DNA of 45,706 nt from Bacteroidota bacterium. Lineage in GTDB: Bacteria > Bacteroidota > Ignavibacteria > UBA10030 > UBA8401. A program made the position numbers and the translations under genes. Where the stretch lies: assembly GCA_005792285.1 (NCBI GenBank), contig SXSI01000036.1, positions 1-45,706 on the forward strand, given 5' to 3'. This document shows positions 10,994-19,107 of this stretch, piece by piece. A model generated the notes under the pieces. It did no database searches, was not told where the DNA came from, and saw only the letters and a list, made by a program, of their open reading frames with translations. Position 1 is the first letter of the stretch. The number at the start of each line of letters is the position of its first letter.

Positions 10994-11140
10994 TTAAGAT
11001 TGTAAATAATCAGAGTTATCGTAGCGGATATTTTTTTTAAGTTCCTCTTTTTTCTTTTTCTTTTTTCTGAGTAGAAAAGGAAGAGAAATTACCCCTGCGA
11101 AAACTAAAAGCCATTTAAAAAAGTTTACTTGTTTTTTCAT
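10994..11140 (-). CDS. Small single-pass membrane protein (48 aa)
   Basis: A short minus-strand frame in the 215-base gap between pyk and the NagB-LmbE gene. It begins MKKQVNFFKWLLVFAG, has one hydrophobic helix (about residues 7-24), a run of Lys/Arg (25-31), and an acidic/polar tail ending NSDYLQS. The positive-inside pattern puts the C-terminus in the cytoplasm. The shape (start Met-Lys-Lys, helix, basic stop-transfer, polar tail) looks like a genuine small protein rather than random AT-rich sequence, but no family is recognised. It lies 53 bases downstream of the NagB-LmbE gene on the same strand. Confidence 0.5.
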   Translation of the reverse strand: MKKQVNFFKWLLVFAGVISLPFLLRKKKKKKEELKKNIRYDNSDYLQS

Positions 11141-11193
11141 TTAAGTGGGAGAATTATAATAAAACTTTCAGTCAGCTCCAACAATATCTATAA

Positions 11194-13530
11194 TTAAAGT
11201 TCAGTCAATTTTTTTAAGTCAGCTGAATATTTATAAAGTTCATCTAAGGAAAGTTTTTTAAGATAAGCCAATCCAAATGCAGCTCTTACTCGTGGATGAG
11301 TATGAGTAACAAAAAATTCTTTTCCAAGGCAAGTTCTAATTGCTTCAAACTGATCTGCATAAATTTTTTGAGCTAATCTTGAAAATGGTCCATCGTATTC
11401 GTAAGAAGGGAAACTCGCAGTTCGTTGAGAACCATAACAATAATGAAATACATTTTCCATTATTGCCATTGAGTTTAAACTTACCGGTACATATAAATTA
11501 GCATCACTTGGGTGAAATCTATTCCAGACATTCCGATAACCCCAAATAACTAAATCTTTTTTACCAGTTTCTTTTTCATATAATTTTATAGCTTCAGTTG
11601 TTGCCTGAAGAACTTTATAATGTGTATCAGGACCGCTCCCTTCAGGATCTAATGCAAGTGTAACAATCGTCGGTTTTAATTTTCGTAGTAAATTTAAAAT
11701 TGGAATTACATCTCTTTTAATTTTTGGATTCTCATTAAATATATCTCCCTGATAAAATCCCAATCGTAAGTGAGATACATCCTTTGAATTGAAACCATAA
11801 AATGCCCAAACTAATTCTTCTTCCCATTCTCGGATCATACCTTTCAATTTTTGAATTGAAATAATATCTTTTTGTCCGGGATATTGTTTTTCAAAATATT
11901 TTAATAAGCTTTCAATTTTTTGTGATAATTTTGAAAAATCTTTGATTTTATAAATTTCAATAATATATCTCAATAATCTGTCCGAAGTAGCTTCACTTCT
12001 AATTGTTTTACTATGTTCAGCAATTCCAAATAAATATTGATTGGCTTCAAAATCTCGCCATCCAATATTTTTATGATTGAAATAATTAGTTTGAAATTTA
12101 TTTTTACATTCCTTTGAATTTAAATATGATTTAAGATTATTTAATAATTCTACAAAATAAGAATTTGTAACGGCAGTAAACCCACTTGTCAAAGTTGTAA
12201 AGTGATGTTTATTTGATGGCTCACGAACCAGATGAGTTATGTAAGGTAAGTAACCAAGCATAATGTCATCGTGATGTGGTGCTGTGTGAAGAATTACTTG
12301 ATTGGTAAGTTGTTGCATTCCTTCTTCGAGATGAGTAATTATATTTTGATAAACTTTGTTACAAATATTTCGATGATTTTTACTGCTCTGTTCTAAAACG
12401 TACCTTGCTAACCTGTTTGAATCAAAATCATTATTTGTTAATTCAATTAAAGGTTTATTTTTTTCAATACTTAAATTAATAATAGCACGTTCAAGTGAAT
12501 CTTCGGACAAAGGATTTTCTTTTTTAACTGAATGGAATCTTCTTTCTGTTAATCTTATTGAAGCACCATTTGTTAAATAAAATCTTGCATTTGGAATTTT
12601 ATGAAGCGCAGAAGCAGGGTAATTATTTGAAGCAGCTTTTTGAATCGAATCTCTCACAATATTAGATTTTGACTCGCCTGTTGCAATAATTATGGCAGTA
12701 ATATTTTTGTTATAAGTAATGGTTTCCAAACCAATCGTTATCACAAGTCGATTTCTTGAAATTTCTATTCCTCCTAAATCTGTAGAAGAAGCGGCTTGAG
12801 TTTCGTAATTAGTATTTGTTAAGCGTGTTGTCGAATGTAGATCGCTTCCTTTTACATTAAAACAAATATGTCCATCGGGACCAATTCCACCGAGAAAAAA
12901 TCCGATGCCACCTTTTTCTCTAATTTTATTTTCATATTCAGTACAAAACTGATCTATAATTTGAATAGTCTCTTTTTGTAATCTTTCAATTCTGTTACTT
13001 GGCCATCTTGTTCGAAGGGATAAGTCAACGTTGTTATCTAAAAATATTTTATCAATCGGAAGATTCGATGCTGTTCCAATTCCATTTGAATTAATCAGTA
13101 GTGATTTATTTTTTTGAATACCCCAATTTGATAAATAATATTTATTTATATAGTAATGAAAGCTGTTATGTTGACTTGGGTTAATCGGATAAAATTCATC
13201 TATTTGAACAAATTGTAATCCCGATAAATTTGGTTGAGCTTTCGAGGGAAAATTAACTGCACTTAATATTTTTTGAACTCTTTCAGTTTTCCAATTTTTT
13301 AGAAAGTAATCAACCCATTTAATAAAATATTCAGGAGTTTTTCCTGTCGGTAATGAAACTACTCCTTTGGGATTTTTAGAAACCCATTCAAGTAATCTTA
13401 GCGCGGTTAGTTTTCCAAGTTCTGAGAAATTTTTAACTTGAATTAAAGAAATTTTTTCGGTTGGTGGATAAATCAGTTTCATTCCTGATTTTGAGAGGAA
13501 GTAATTTTCTACATTTGAAGATAGAATCAT
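11194..13530 (-). CDS. Glucosamine-6-phosphate deaminase-like / LmbE-like fusion protein
   Basis: 778 residues with two domains. Residues about 25-330 are NagB-like: 'GVVSLPTGKTPEYF' (phosphate loop), 'QIDEFYP' (D111, catalytic Asp position) and 'GGIGPDGHICFN' (D219, H221). Residues about 410-778 are LmbE/PIG-L-like: 'HTAPHHDDIMLGY' (418-422, metal-binding) and 'TLALDPEGSGPDTHYKVL'. Fused NagB-LmbE proteins annotated as glucosamine-6-phosphate deaminases of about 660 residues are known from Bacteroidota; this one is longer. Family knowledge predicts amino-sugar deamination plus a deacetylase-type domain. At the position of E. coli NagB Glu148 there is a Val (V226), so classical deaminase activity is uncertain. 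It starts 13 bases after the geranylgeranyl-reductase-like gene in the same operon. Confidence 0.88.
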   Translation of the reverse strand: MILSSNVENYFLSKSGMKLIYPPTEKISLIQVKNFSELGKLTALRLLEWVSKNPKGVVSLPTGKTPEYFIKWVDYFLKNWKTERVQKILSAVNFPSKAQPNLSGLQFVQIDEFYPINPSQHNSFHYYINKYYLSNWGIQKNKSLLINSNGIGTASNLPIDKIFLDNNVDLSLRTRWPSNRIERLQKETIQIIDQFCTEYENKIREKGGIGFFLGGIGPDGHICFNVKGSDLHSTTRLTNTNYETQAASSTDLGGIEISRNRLVITIGLETITYNKNITAIIIATGESKSNIVRDSIQKAASNNYPASALHKIPNARFYLTNGASIRLTERRFHSVKKENPLSEDSLERAIINLSIEKNKPLIELTNNDFDSNRLARYVLEQSSKNHRNICNKVYQNIITHLEEGMQQLTNQVILHTAPHHDDIMLGYLPYITHLVREPSNKHHFTTLTSGFTAVTNSYFVELLNNLKSYLNSKECKNKFQTNYFNHKNIGWRDFEANQYLFGIAEHSKTIRSEATSDRLLRYIIEIYKIKDFSKLSQKIESLLKYFEKQYPGQKDIISIQKLKGMIREWEEELVWAFYGFNSKDVSHLRLGFYQGDIFNENPKIKRDVIPILNLLRKLKPTIVTLALDPEGSGPDTHYKVLQATTEAIKLYEKETGKKDLVIWGYRNVWNRFHPSDANLYVPVSLNSMAIMENVFHYCYGSQRTASFPSYEYDGPFSRLAQKIYADQFEAIRTCLGKEFFVTHTHPRVRAAFGLAYLKKLSLDELYKYSADLKKLTEL

Positions 13531-13543
13531 TTCAACAATTAAA

Positions 13544-14716
13544 TTATTTTAAAAATACTTTTGCCACCTCTAATACCATTGAGGGTTTATTCCACAAAGC
13601 TTTTCTAAAAATTGCAGCAAGAGTACGTTTCTCCATTGGAAGTTCAAGAGTTGAAAGCGTAAGCGAATCGAATGTTTCATCAGAAATTCCCCAAATTGCA
13701 TTTTTAATTGATGCGAAAACTTCGTGCCGCCAACCGAGTCTTGAATGAAATTTTGTTTCATATTCTGATAATTGTTTTAGGTTTTGGTTTTTAATTGAAT
13801 CAGCTGCAACTTCTGCGGCAAGCATTCCACCAATCATACCTGAAATAATTCCACCACCAGAAATGGGATTGACTTGGTGACCAGCATCTCCAACTAACAT
13901 TACTCTATTTTTAACTAACACTTTATTTGGTTTTGCACAAGGAACTCCGCCTGCAATTCTGGTTAATATAGATGCGTTTGGATAATTTTTTTCAAGGAAT
14001 TCATTTAAATATAAAATTGCTGATTTCTTTTTTGCTTCTTCAACAGTAACACCAACTCCAATATTTGCAGAAGTTTTACCTTTTGGAAAAACCCATAAAT
14101 AACCACCGGGAGAAACTTTTTTACCGAAATAAAGATCGAGTGTATCTTCTTCAAAATTTAATCCAGAGACAGTAACTTGTGCGCAACTTTCCATATCGCG
14201 GATGTGACAAGTTGTATCAATCCCTGCCCACTTACCAACACGCGATTCAACACCATCTGCAGCAATTACAACTTTACATTTGATTTCAACTTTTTCATCT
14301 TTGATAAGAGCTTTTACTCCAACTGCTTCACCATTTTCATTTTTGATTAAATCATAAACATATGCTTTCGTAACAACTTCAGCTCCGTTGGTTGCAGCAA
14401 TTTTTGCAAGTTCATAATCAAAAATCCGTCGCTCCAAAACATATCCAATGTTTGAATCTATTGGCATCGTAACACTTGTGTTGGAAGGAGAAATGAATTT
14501 CATTTTAGTAATTGTGCCGGCAATCCACTTTGGATCGGGTTCAATAAATTGTGCAACACCTTCGTGACTCACTGCTTCACCACAACGAACAGGATAACCG
14601 ACATCGCGATCTTTTTCAAGAAGTAAAACTGAAGCACCTTTTTGTGCTGCGTATCGTGCTGCAGTAGATCCCGCAGGACCAGCTCCAACTACAATTATGT
14701 CGTATTCAGATTTCAT
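13544..14716 (-). CDS. Geranylgeranyl reductase family FAD oxidoreductase
   Basis: 390-residue flavoprotein of the geranylgeranyl-reductase group, which saturates double bonds of polyprenyl chains (archaeal lipids, chlorophyll side chains, or menaquinone tails in some bacteria). The N-terminal FAD motif is GAGPAG at 11-16. 'GYPVRCGEAVS' places Cys45 where archaeal reductases have a conserved cysteine near the flavin. 'GGYLWVFPKG' carries the YxWxFPK substrate-pocket signature. 'VMLVGDAGHQVNPISGGG' is the second FAD motif. Its start overlaps the stop of the ferredoxin gene by 4 bases, so the ferredoxin is the probable electron donor. I infer action on a polyprenyl quinone or lipid; no substrate gene is nearby. 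Confidence 0.9.
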   Translation of the reverse strand: MKSEYDIIVVGAGPAGSTAARYAAQKGASVLLLEKDRDVGYPVRCGEAVSHEGVAQFIEPDPKWIAGTITKMKFISPSNTSVTMPIDSNIGYVLERRIFDYELAKIAATNGAEVVTKAYVYDLIKNENGEAVGVKALIKDEKVEIKCKVVIAADGVESRVGKWAGIDTTCHIRDMESCAQVTVSGLNFEEDTLDLYFGKKVSPGGYLWVFPKGKTSANIGVGVTVEEAKKKSAILYLNEFLEKNYPNASILTRIAGGVPCAKPNKVLVKNRVMLVGDAGHQVNPISGGGIISGMIGGMLAAEVAADSIKNQNLKQLSEYETKFHSRLGWRHEVFASIKNAIWGISDETFDSLTLSTLELPMEKRTLAAIFRKALWNKPSMVLEVAKVFLK

Positions 14717-14976
14717 TTGGAAAGTGATTTTGAAAATTGGTTTTCATCAATTGCAAATAATTTTTTTGGAAGTGTGTTAATTCCATCTCGATGAAATTCA
14801 ATTACATCCCACGGGCAAGCCCAAACGCATTTTTTACAATTTGTACATCTTTCTTCAATAATTGCAATTTCGGATTCCTTCAATTCAATTGCATCTTCAG
14901 GGCAAACACCAACGCAGCATCCACAAAAATCGCATTTGTCTGGAACAATGTGAATCATTAAATGTGGAGTTGCCAA
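14713..14976 (-). CDS. 2[4Fe-4S] ferredoxin
   Basis: 87-residue (or 81) ferredoxin with two complete cluster motifs, 'CDFCGCCVGVCPEDAI' and 'CTNCKKCVWACPWDVI', each CxxCxxCxxxCP. The longest frame starts at a TTG (14976), which has an AAAGGG 6 bases upstream and so may be real; an ATG at 14958 has no such sequence but fits the usual family N-terminus 'MIHIVPDKC'. Stop and start overlap by 4 bases with the downstream geranylgeranyl-reductase-like gene, implying translational coupling and a shared electron-transfer job. The low-potential clusters suggest ferredoxin-dependent reduction of the flavoprotein. Confidence 0.93.
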   Translation of the reverse strand: MATPHLMIHIVPDKCDFCGCCVGVCPEDAIELKESEIAIIEERCTNCKKCVWACPWDVIEFHRDGINTLPKKLFAIDENQFSKSLSK

Positions 14977-15047
14977 TTTGATCCCTTTTTATTTATTAAT
15001 AATGTTTGAAAAATTTAAACTCATTTATAATATTACAATATAAATAA

Positions 15048-15080
15048 AAAATCCATGCGCCGTATTGACACATGGATTTT
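15048..15080 (-). terminator. Rho-independent terminator after the HU-like gene
   Basis: Inverted repeat AAAATCCATG ... CATGGATTTT (10-bp arms at 15048-15057 and 15071-15080, 13-base loop). On the minus strand it is followed by TTTTTATTTA, and it sits 24 bases after the stop of the HU-like gene. It separates that gene from the ferredoxin operon. Confidence 0.75.
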
Positions 15081-15104
15081 ATTATAACAAAAAAAGCGTA
15101 TTAC

Positions 15105-15398
15105 TTAGAAAGAAGGAACTCTTGAAAGAATTGCTTCTTTTGCAACTTTTGAAACTTTAAACTTTACAACTTTTTTCGCAGGAATCGATATTGATTCTCC
15201 TGTTTTTGGATTTCTTCCCATGCGAGCATTACGTTGTACAAGCACAATTTTACCAAGACCTGGAACTGAGAATTGGTTTGGTGCTTCACGGTAAGCTAAT
15301 TCGGATAACTCTTCAAAAAAAGCTGCAACAGCTCTTTTTTTCATATCGAATTTTGTTGCGAAGTGGTTGATTACAGCGGATTTTGACATTCCTGGCAT
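15105..15398 (-). CDS. HU/IHF-family DNA-binding protein
   Basis: 97-residue nucleoid protein. The N-terminal helical part 'MSKSAVINHFATKFDMKKRAVAAFFEEL' is followed by the beta-arm region 'RNARMGRNPKTGESISIPA', the diagnostic HU/IHF DNA-binding motif, and the terminal 'KFKVSKVAKEAIL'. Dimeric proteins of this family bend and wrap DNA. The Lys/Arg-rich C-terminal half is slightly divergent from E. coli HU, so it may be one of several paralogues. The gene has a perfect AGGAGG 4 bases before ATG, its own likely promoter, and a terminator behind it, so it forms a single-gene transcript, probably highly expressed. Confidence 0.95.
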   Translation of the reverse strand: MPGMSKSAVINHFATKFDMKKRAVAAFFEELSELAYREAPNQFSVPGLGKIVLVQRNARMGRNPKTGESISIPAKKVVKFKVSKVAKEAILSRVPSF

Positions 15399-15402
15399 AA
15401 AG

Positions 15403-15408
15403 CCTCCT
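15403..15408 (-). promoter_or_regulatory. Shine-Dalgarno of HU-like gene
   Basis: AGGAGG on the minus strand, 4 bases (CTTT) before the ATG. It is one of only two full matches seen before genes in this window and fixes the start at 15398. Confidence 0.8.
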
Positions 15409-15468
15409 GTTTATTTAGTTAATGATTAAAGTGAATTATTAAAACCAAACTACTAACTCGTTATTATT

Positions 15469-15497
15469 AATTTACAATGGGAATGCAGAAAAGTCAA
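15469..15497 (-). promoter_or_regulatory. Probable promoter of HU-like gene
   Basis: On the minus strand TTGACT (15497-15492), a 17-base spacer and TAAATT (15474-15469) form a sigma70-like promoter about 70 bases before the start codon. Read as a Bacteroidota promoter the TTG lies 20 bases before TAAATT. No other good promoter was seen in this gap of about 230 bases. Confidence 0.45.
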
Positions 15498-15631
15498 GTG
15501 TTTATTGAATAAATTTTTATGTGGTTTTTAATCAATTAAATCAATACTTTTATAAGATTAAACAAGTTAATAATTATATTGTTTCTATTAACTTCTATTG
15601 CAATCATAAAAAATTACTAATAATTTATAGC

Positions 15632-16819
15632 ATGTTTGAAGAGCAGATAAATTTTCTACAAGAAAAAATTAGGATAAATACAATTGATTCGAATGAGTCA
15701 ATTGTATTAAGGGTTATTCTTGAGTCAAATATTCCTCAATGTATTAAAGTATATTTTAGAGCACGCGCAAAAAATGAAGTAAACAAAGAAAAAGAAAACG
15801 TTTTACGATCGCCTCAATTAGCCTATAATAATCAAGATGTAATTGCACTCCAAAATCAAATTGATTTATTGTTACTTCATAATTATCAATTTTCGAAAGA
15901 AGAATTTTATTCAATTTTAGAACAGGGATTAAATTTTTCTTTTAATTATTTAGTTCGACCTCAATGGACATTAAAAGAATTTCTTTTGCAGAAAAGTCAA
16001 TTTCTCTCATCAAATGAAGTTGATGATCATTTTCAATATTGTAATGACTATAATTATTATTCAATAATTATAAAACAATATTTTGAAAATAAAGATCCAA
16101 ATTATCAATTAGGTTTCGAAGAGCTGACTCAACTTCTCAAAAAAGTTGATATTGAAGTTTTATCGGGACACACAAGTACTGAACTTGCAAAAGTATTTCA
16201 ACCAATATTTAAATTAATCAGTTATTCAAATAATGAAAATATCGAAGAAATAAAAATTCCAACAAAGGCTCCTATTTTGTATTTCGAAGATAAAGGCATG
16301 ACGACAATTGCAACTCGTTTATCGAGTGAAAGAGAAAATGGATTAAGAGAAATTTCTCTTCCACAACTGGCAACAATAATTGAAAGAATAAAAACCGGGA
16401 ATAATGATTTCATTGCTCATCCTGAAATTTTTAAAGAAGAAAAAGAGGAAGAAGTGAAAATAATTATTCAAAAAGAAGAGCCAGCTGTTCAATTTCAAGA
16501 AATAAATTCTAAGCCCGAAGAAGAAATAGATCTTCTAACTGAAAATTATAAAACAGAAGAAGTTTATCCAACTTCACAACCACTACCACCAATTTTTACT
16601 TTACAAGAAAAATCACAAATTATCGGGTTGTTATTCGATGGCAATGAACATGAGTGCGATAGTTTTATTGTTGATGTTTTAGATTCAATTGATGTGCAAT
16701 CTGCAGATTCAATAATTCAATCTTATTTTGAGGAAAGTAATATTGATGTAAATCTACCGATTTCTATAAAATTTTATACAACGCTAAAAGACCGATACAT
16801 TCTTTTACGCAGTGTTTAA
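15632..16819 (+). CDS. Hypothetical protein upstream of obgE, acidic linker
   Basis: 395 residues from the ATG at 15632. A longer frame from 15521 reads through low-complexity Asn/Tyr/Lys-rich sequence without coding character, so I prefer the internal 'MFEEQINFLQEKIR'. No known family is recognised. The N-terminal two thirds look globular and helix-rich, with many aromatic residues (FNYLVRPQW, YCNDYNYYS). Residues about 265-325 are a Glu/Lys/Pro-rich, probably disordered linker. A C-terminal segment of about 70 residues follows (LLFDGNEHECDSFIVDVL...). No signal peptide or membrane segment. It stands 34 bases before obgE on the same strand and may share that transcript; function unknown. Confidence 0.7.
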   Translation: MFEEQINFLQEKIRINTIDSNESIVLRVILESNIPQCIKVYFRARAKNEVNKEKENVLRSPQLAYNNQDVIALQNQIDLLLLHNYQFSKEEFYSILEQGLNFSFNYLVRPQWTLKEFLLQKSQFLSSNEVDDHFQYCNDYNYYSIIIKQYFENKDPNYQLGFEELTQLLKKVDIEVLSGHTSTELAKVFQPIFKLISYSNNENIEEIKIPTKAPILYFEDKGMTTIATRLSSERENGLREISLPQLATIIERIKTGNNDFIAHPEIFKEEKEEEVKIIIQKEEPAVQFQEINSKPEEEIDLLTENYKTEEVYPTSQPLPPIFTLQEKSQIIGLLFDGNEHECDSFIVDVLDSIDVQSADSIIQSYFEESNIDVNLPISIKFYTTLKDRYILLRSV

Positions 16820-16853
16820 TTCTGTTCTAACTTTTCCATAACTTAAACTAATT

Positions 16854-17834
16854 ATGTTTATTGATTCAGCAAAAATATTTATTCGTTCCGGAGATGGAGG
16901 CAATGGAATAATTCATTGGCGTCGAGAAAAATTTATTCCAAAAGGGGGACCCGATGGTGGGAATGGAGGCAAAGGTGGTGATGTTTTCATCCGAGCAAAT
17001 AAACAACTCTCAACACTTTTGGATTTTAAATACAAACGAAAATATATTGCCAAAAATGGAAATCAAGGTGAAGGTTCAAATAAAGAAGGAAAATCTGCTC
17101 ATTCAATAACTATTGAAGTTCCATGCGGTACTATTATTAGAAATTTTGAAACAAAGGATTTGATTACTGACCTTATTGTTGATGGTGATGAAATAATTAT
17201 TGCAGAAGGTGGAAGGGGAGGAAGAGGAAATTCTGAATTTGCAACTCCAAGTAATCGTGCACCAAGAATATGTACACCAGGTACTAAAGGTTTTGAATTA
17301 AATCTTGAACTTGAATTAAAATTATTAGCCGATGTAGGATTAGTAGGATTACCAAATGCTGGAAAATCAACATTAATTTCTACAATTTCCCATGCCAGAC
17401 CGAAAATTGGAAGTTATCCATTCACAACGCTGGTCCCAAATTTGGGAATAGTTTACTTCAAAGAAAATGCAAGTTTTGTTGTTGCAGATATTCCCGGATT
17501 AATTGAGGGCGCTCATCTTGGAAAAGGATTGGGAATTCAATTTCTAAGACACATAGAACGTACAAAAATACTTTTATACCTACTCGATTCAACTTCACCA
17601 GATATTTTACATGATTATAATATTTTAAAAAGGGAATTGGTTCTCTTTAAAAAAGATATTTCAACTAAGTTAAGTATGATTGCGATTACAAAGATTGATC
17701 TTCTTGATGAAAAAGAAAAATCTAAATTAAAGAAAATAAAATTTCCGAAAGCAATGAAAGTTCATTTTATTTCCTCTGCAATACGTGAAGGAATCGATAA
17801 TTTAGTTTCACAACTTTGGAAAAATCTTACTTAA
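16854..17834 (+). CDS. obgE: GTPase Obg (CgtA)
   Basis: 326-residue Obg GTPase involved in 50S ribosome assembly and stress control. The N-terminal Gly-rich Obg fold is plain: 'MFIDSAKIFIRSGDGGNG' and 'KGGPDGGNGGKGGDV'. The G domain follows with G1 GLPNAGKST, the switch 'YPFTTLVPNLG', G3 DIPGLIEGAH and G4 TKID. It ends right after the G domain, so the C-terminal OCT extension seen in some homologues is absent, as in many FCB bacteria. ruvB starts 3 bases after the stop. Confidence 0.97.
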   Translation: MFIDSAKIFIRSGDGGNGIIHWRREKFIPKGGPDGGNGGKGGDVFIRANKQLSTLLDFKYKRKYIAKNGNQGEGSNKEGKSAHSITIEVPCGTIIRNFETKDLITDLIVDGDEIIIAEGGRGGRGNSEFATPSNRAPRICTPGTKGFELNLELELKLLADVGLVGLPNAGKSTLISTISHARPKIGSYPFTTLVPNLGIVYFKENASFVVADIPGLIEGAHLGKGLGIQFLRHIERTKILLYLLDSTSPDILHDYNILKRELVLFKKDISTKLSMIAITKIDLLDEKEKSKLKKIKFPKAMKVHFISSAIREGIDNLVSQLWKNLT

Positions 17835-17837
17835 TAA

Positions 17838-18884
17838 ATGAAAAAAGATCGTGAAGACAAAATAATTTCATCTGAAAAAATGCCCGCAGATGTAGAATTC
17901 GATTCTGCGTTAAGGCCAACTTCTTTAACTGAATTTGTAGGTCAACAATCAATAGTCAATAATTTAAAAATTTTTATTGCTGCTGCTCAAAAAAGAAAAG
18001 AAACTCTTGATCATGTTTTATTAACCGGCCCTCCCGGTCTCGGTAAAACAACTTTAGCAAATATTATTTCGAAGGAAATGAATTCTCATCTCAAGTCAAC
18101 TTCCGGACCTGTGCTTGACAAACCTGGTGACTTAGCAGGAATATTAACTGAGTTGCAGGATGGTGACATTTTATTTATAGATGAAATTCACAGACTAAAT
18201 CCAGTTGTTGAAGAATATTTATATCCGGCAATGGAAGAATTTAGACTAGATATAGTAGTCGATTCGGGACCGAGTGCAAGAACAATTCAATTAAAGCTTC
18301 CATCATTTACTTTAATTGGAGCAACCACAAGAGCTGGTTTGTTAACTGCTCCTTTGCGATCAAGATTCGGAGTTACAAATAGATTAGATTATTATGTTCC
18401 TTCAGATTTAATAAAAATAATTAAACGATCTGCAAAACTTTTAGGGATTGAAATTACAGAAGAGGGAGCAGATATTTTATCGCATCGATCTCGCGGAACA
18501 CCACGCATTGCAAACAGATTATTAAAAAGATGCAGAGATTTTGCACAAGCTGACAAAGCTCTTCAACAATTCAATGGAATAATTACAAAAGAAGTTTCTG
18601 AGCATTCTTTGAAAGCGCTTGATGTTGATTTGCACGGCCTCGACGAAATGGATAAAAGAATTTTAAAAGTAATAATAGGAAAATATGGTGGTGGACCAGT
18701 TGGAGTTTCAACAATTGCAGTTGCTGTTGGTGAAGAATCCGGGACAATTGAGGAAGTGTATGAACCATTTCTAATTCAGGAAGGATTTATAAAACGAACT
18801 CCAAGAGGAAGAGAAGCTACAGAATTAGCTTATAAACATTTTGGTTTAAATTTTAAAGATTCAAACCAACAGAAAATTTTTTAA
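17838..18884 (+). CDS. ruvB: Holliday junction branch-migration helicase RuvB
   Basis: 348-residue AAA+ motor that drives RuvA-bound Holliday junctions. Motifs: '[12 protein letters not shown]' N-terminus, Walker [10 protein letters not shown], Walker [10 protein letters not shown], sensor I '[20 protein letters not shown]', sensor II '[16 protein letters not shown]', and the C-terminal winged helix '[17 protein letters not shown]' and '[10 protein letters not shown]'. Length matches the family (about 340). It is tightly linked to obgE; ruvA and ruvC are not in the window. Confidence 0.98.
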   Translation: MKKDREDKIISSEKMPADVEFDSALRPTSLTEFVGQQSIVNNLKIFIAAAQKRKETLDHVLLTGPPGLGKTTLANIISKEMNSHLKSTSGPVLDKPGDLAGILTELQDGDILFIDEIHRLNPVVEEYLYPAMEEFRLDIVVDSGPSARTIQLKLPSFTLIGATTRAGLLTAPLRSRFGVTNRLDYYVPSDLIKIIKRSAKLLGIEITEEGADILSHRSRGTPRIANRLLKRCRDFAQADKALQQFNGIITKEVSEHSLKALDVDLHGLDEMDKRILKVIIGKYGGGPVGVSTIAVAVGEESGTIEEVYEPFLIQEGFIKRTPRGREATELAYKHFGLNFKDSNQQKIF

Positions 18885-18903
18885 AAAGGGAGTTTTAAAA
18901 AAT

Positions 18904-19104
18904 TTATTTTTTTATTGGCTCGAAACGATGAATCACTTTTGATTCGCCACCCTCTAACCTTAAAACTAAAGCAGTATCAGCATTTAGTGTAATAAGTTTC
19001 GACTTTGCAATATTAATTGCATCTTCTTCAGAAGTGGTAACTGTTTCAGTTGCAATATTTTTCGGGACATCTAAAAATTTTGTAAACACAACTCGATAAA
19101 TCAT
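18904..19104 (-). CDS. Small hypothetical protein (66 aa)
   Basis: 66-residue soluble protein beginning MIYRVVFTKFLDVPKNI, with predicted strand-helix-strand character and a basic end (HRFEPIKK). It lacks cysteines, a signal peptide and membrane segments. It follows the EMO-type oxidoreductase gene by 3 bases on the same strand and is probably the last gene of that unit. Function unknown; a small helper or unrelated conserved protein are both possible. It converges with ruvB with 19 bases between. Confidence 0.65.
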   Translation of the reverse strand: MIYRVVFTKFLDVPKNIATETVTTSEEDAINIAKSKLITLNADTALVLRLEGGESKVIHRFEPIKK

Positions 19105-19107
19105 TTA

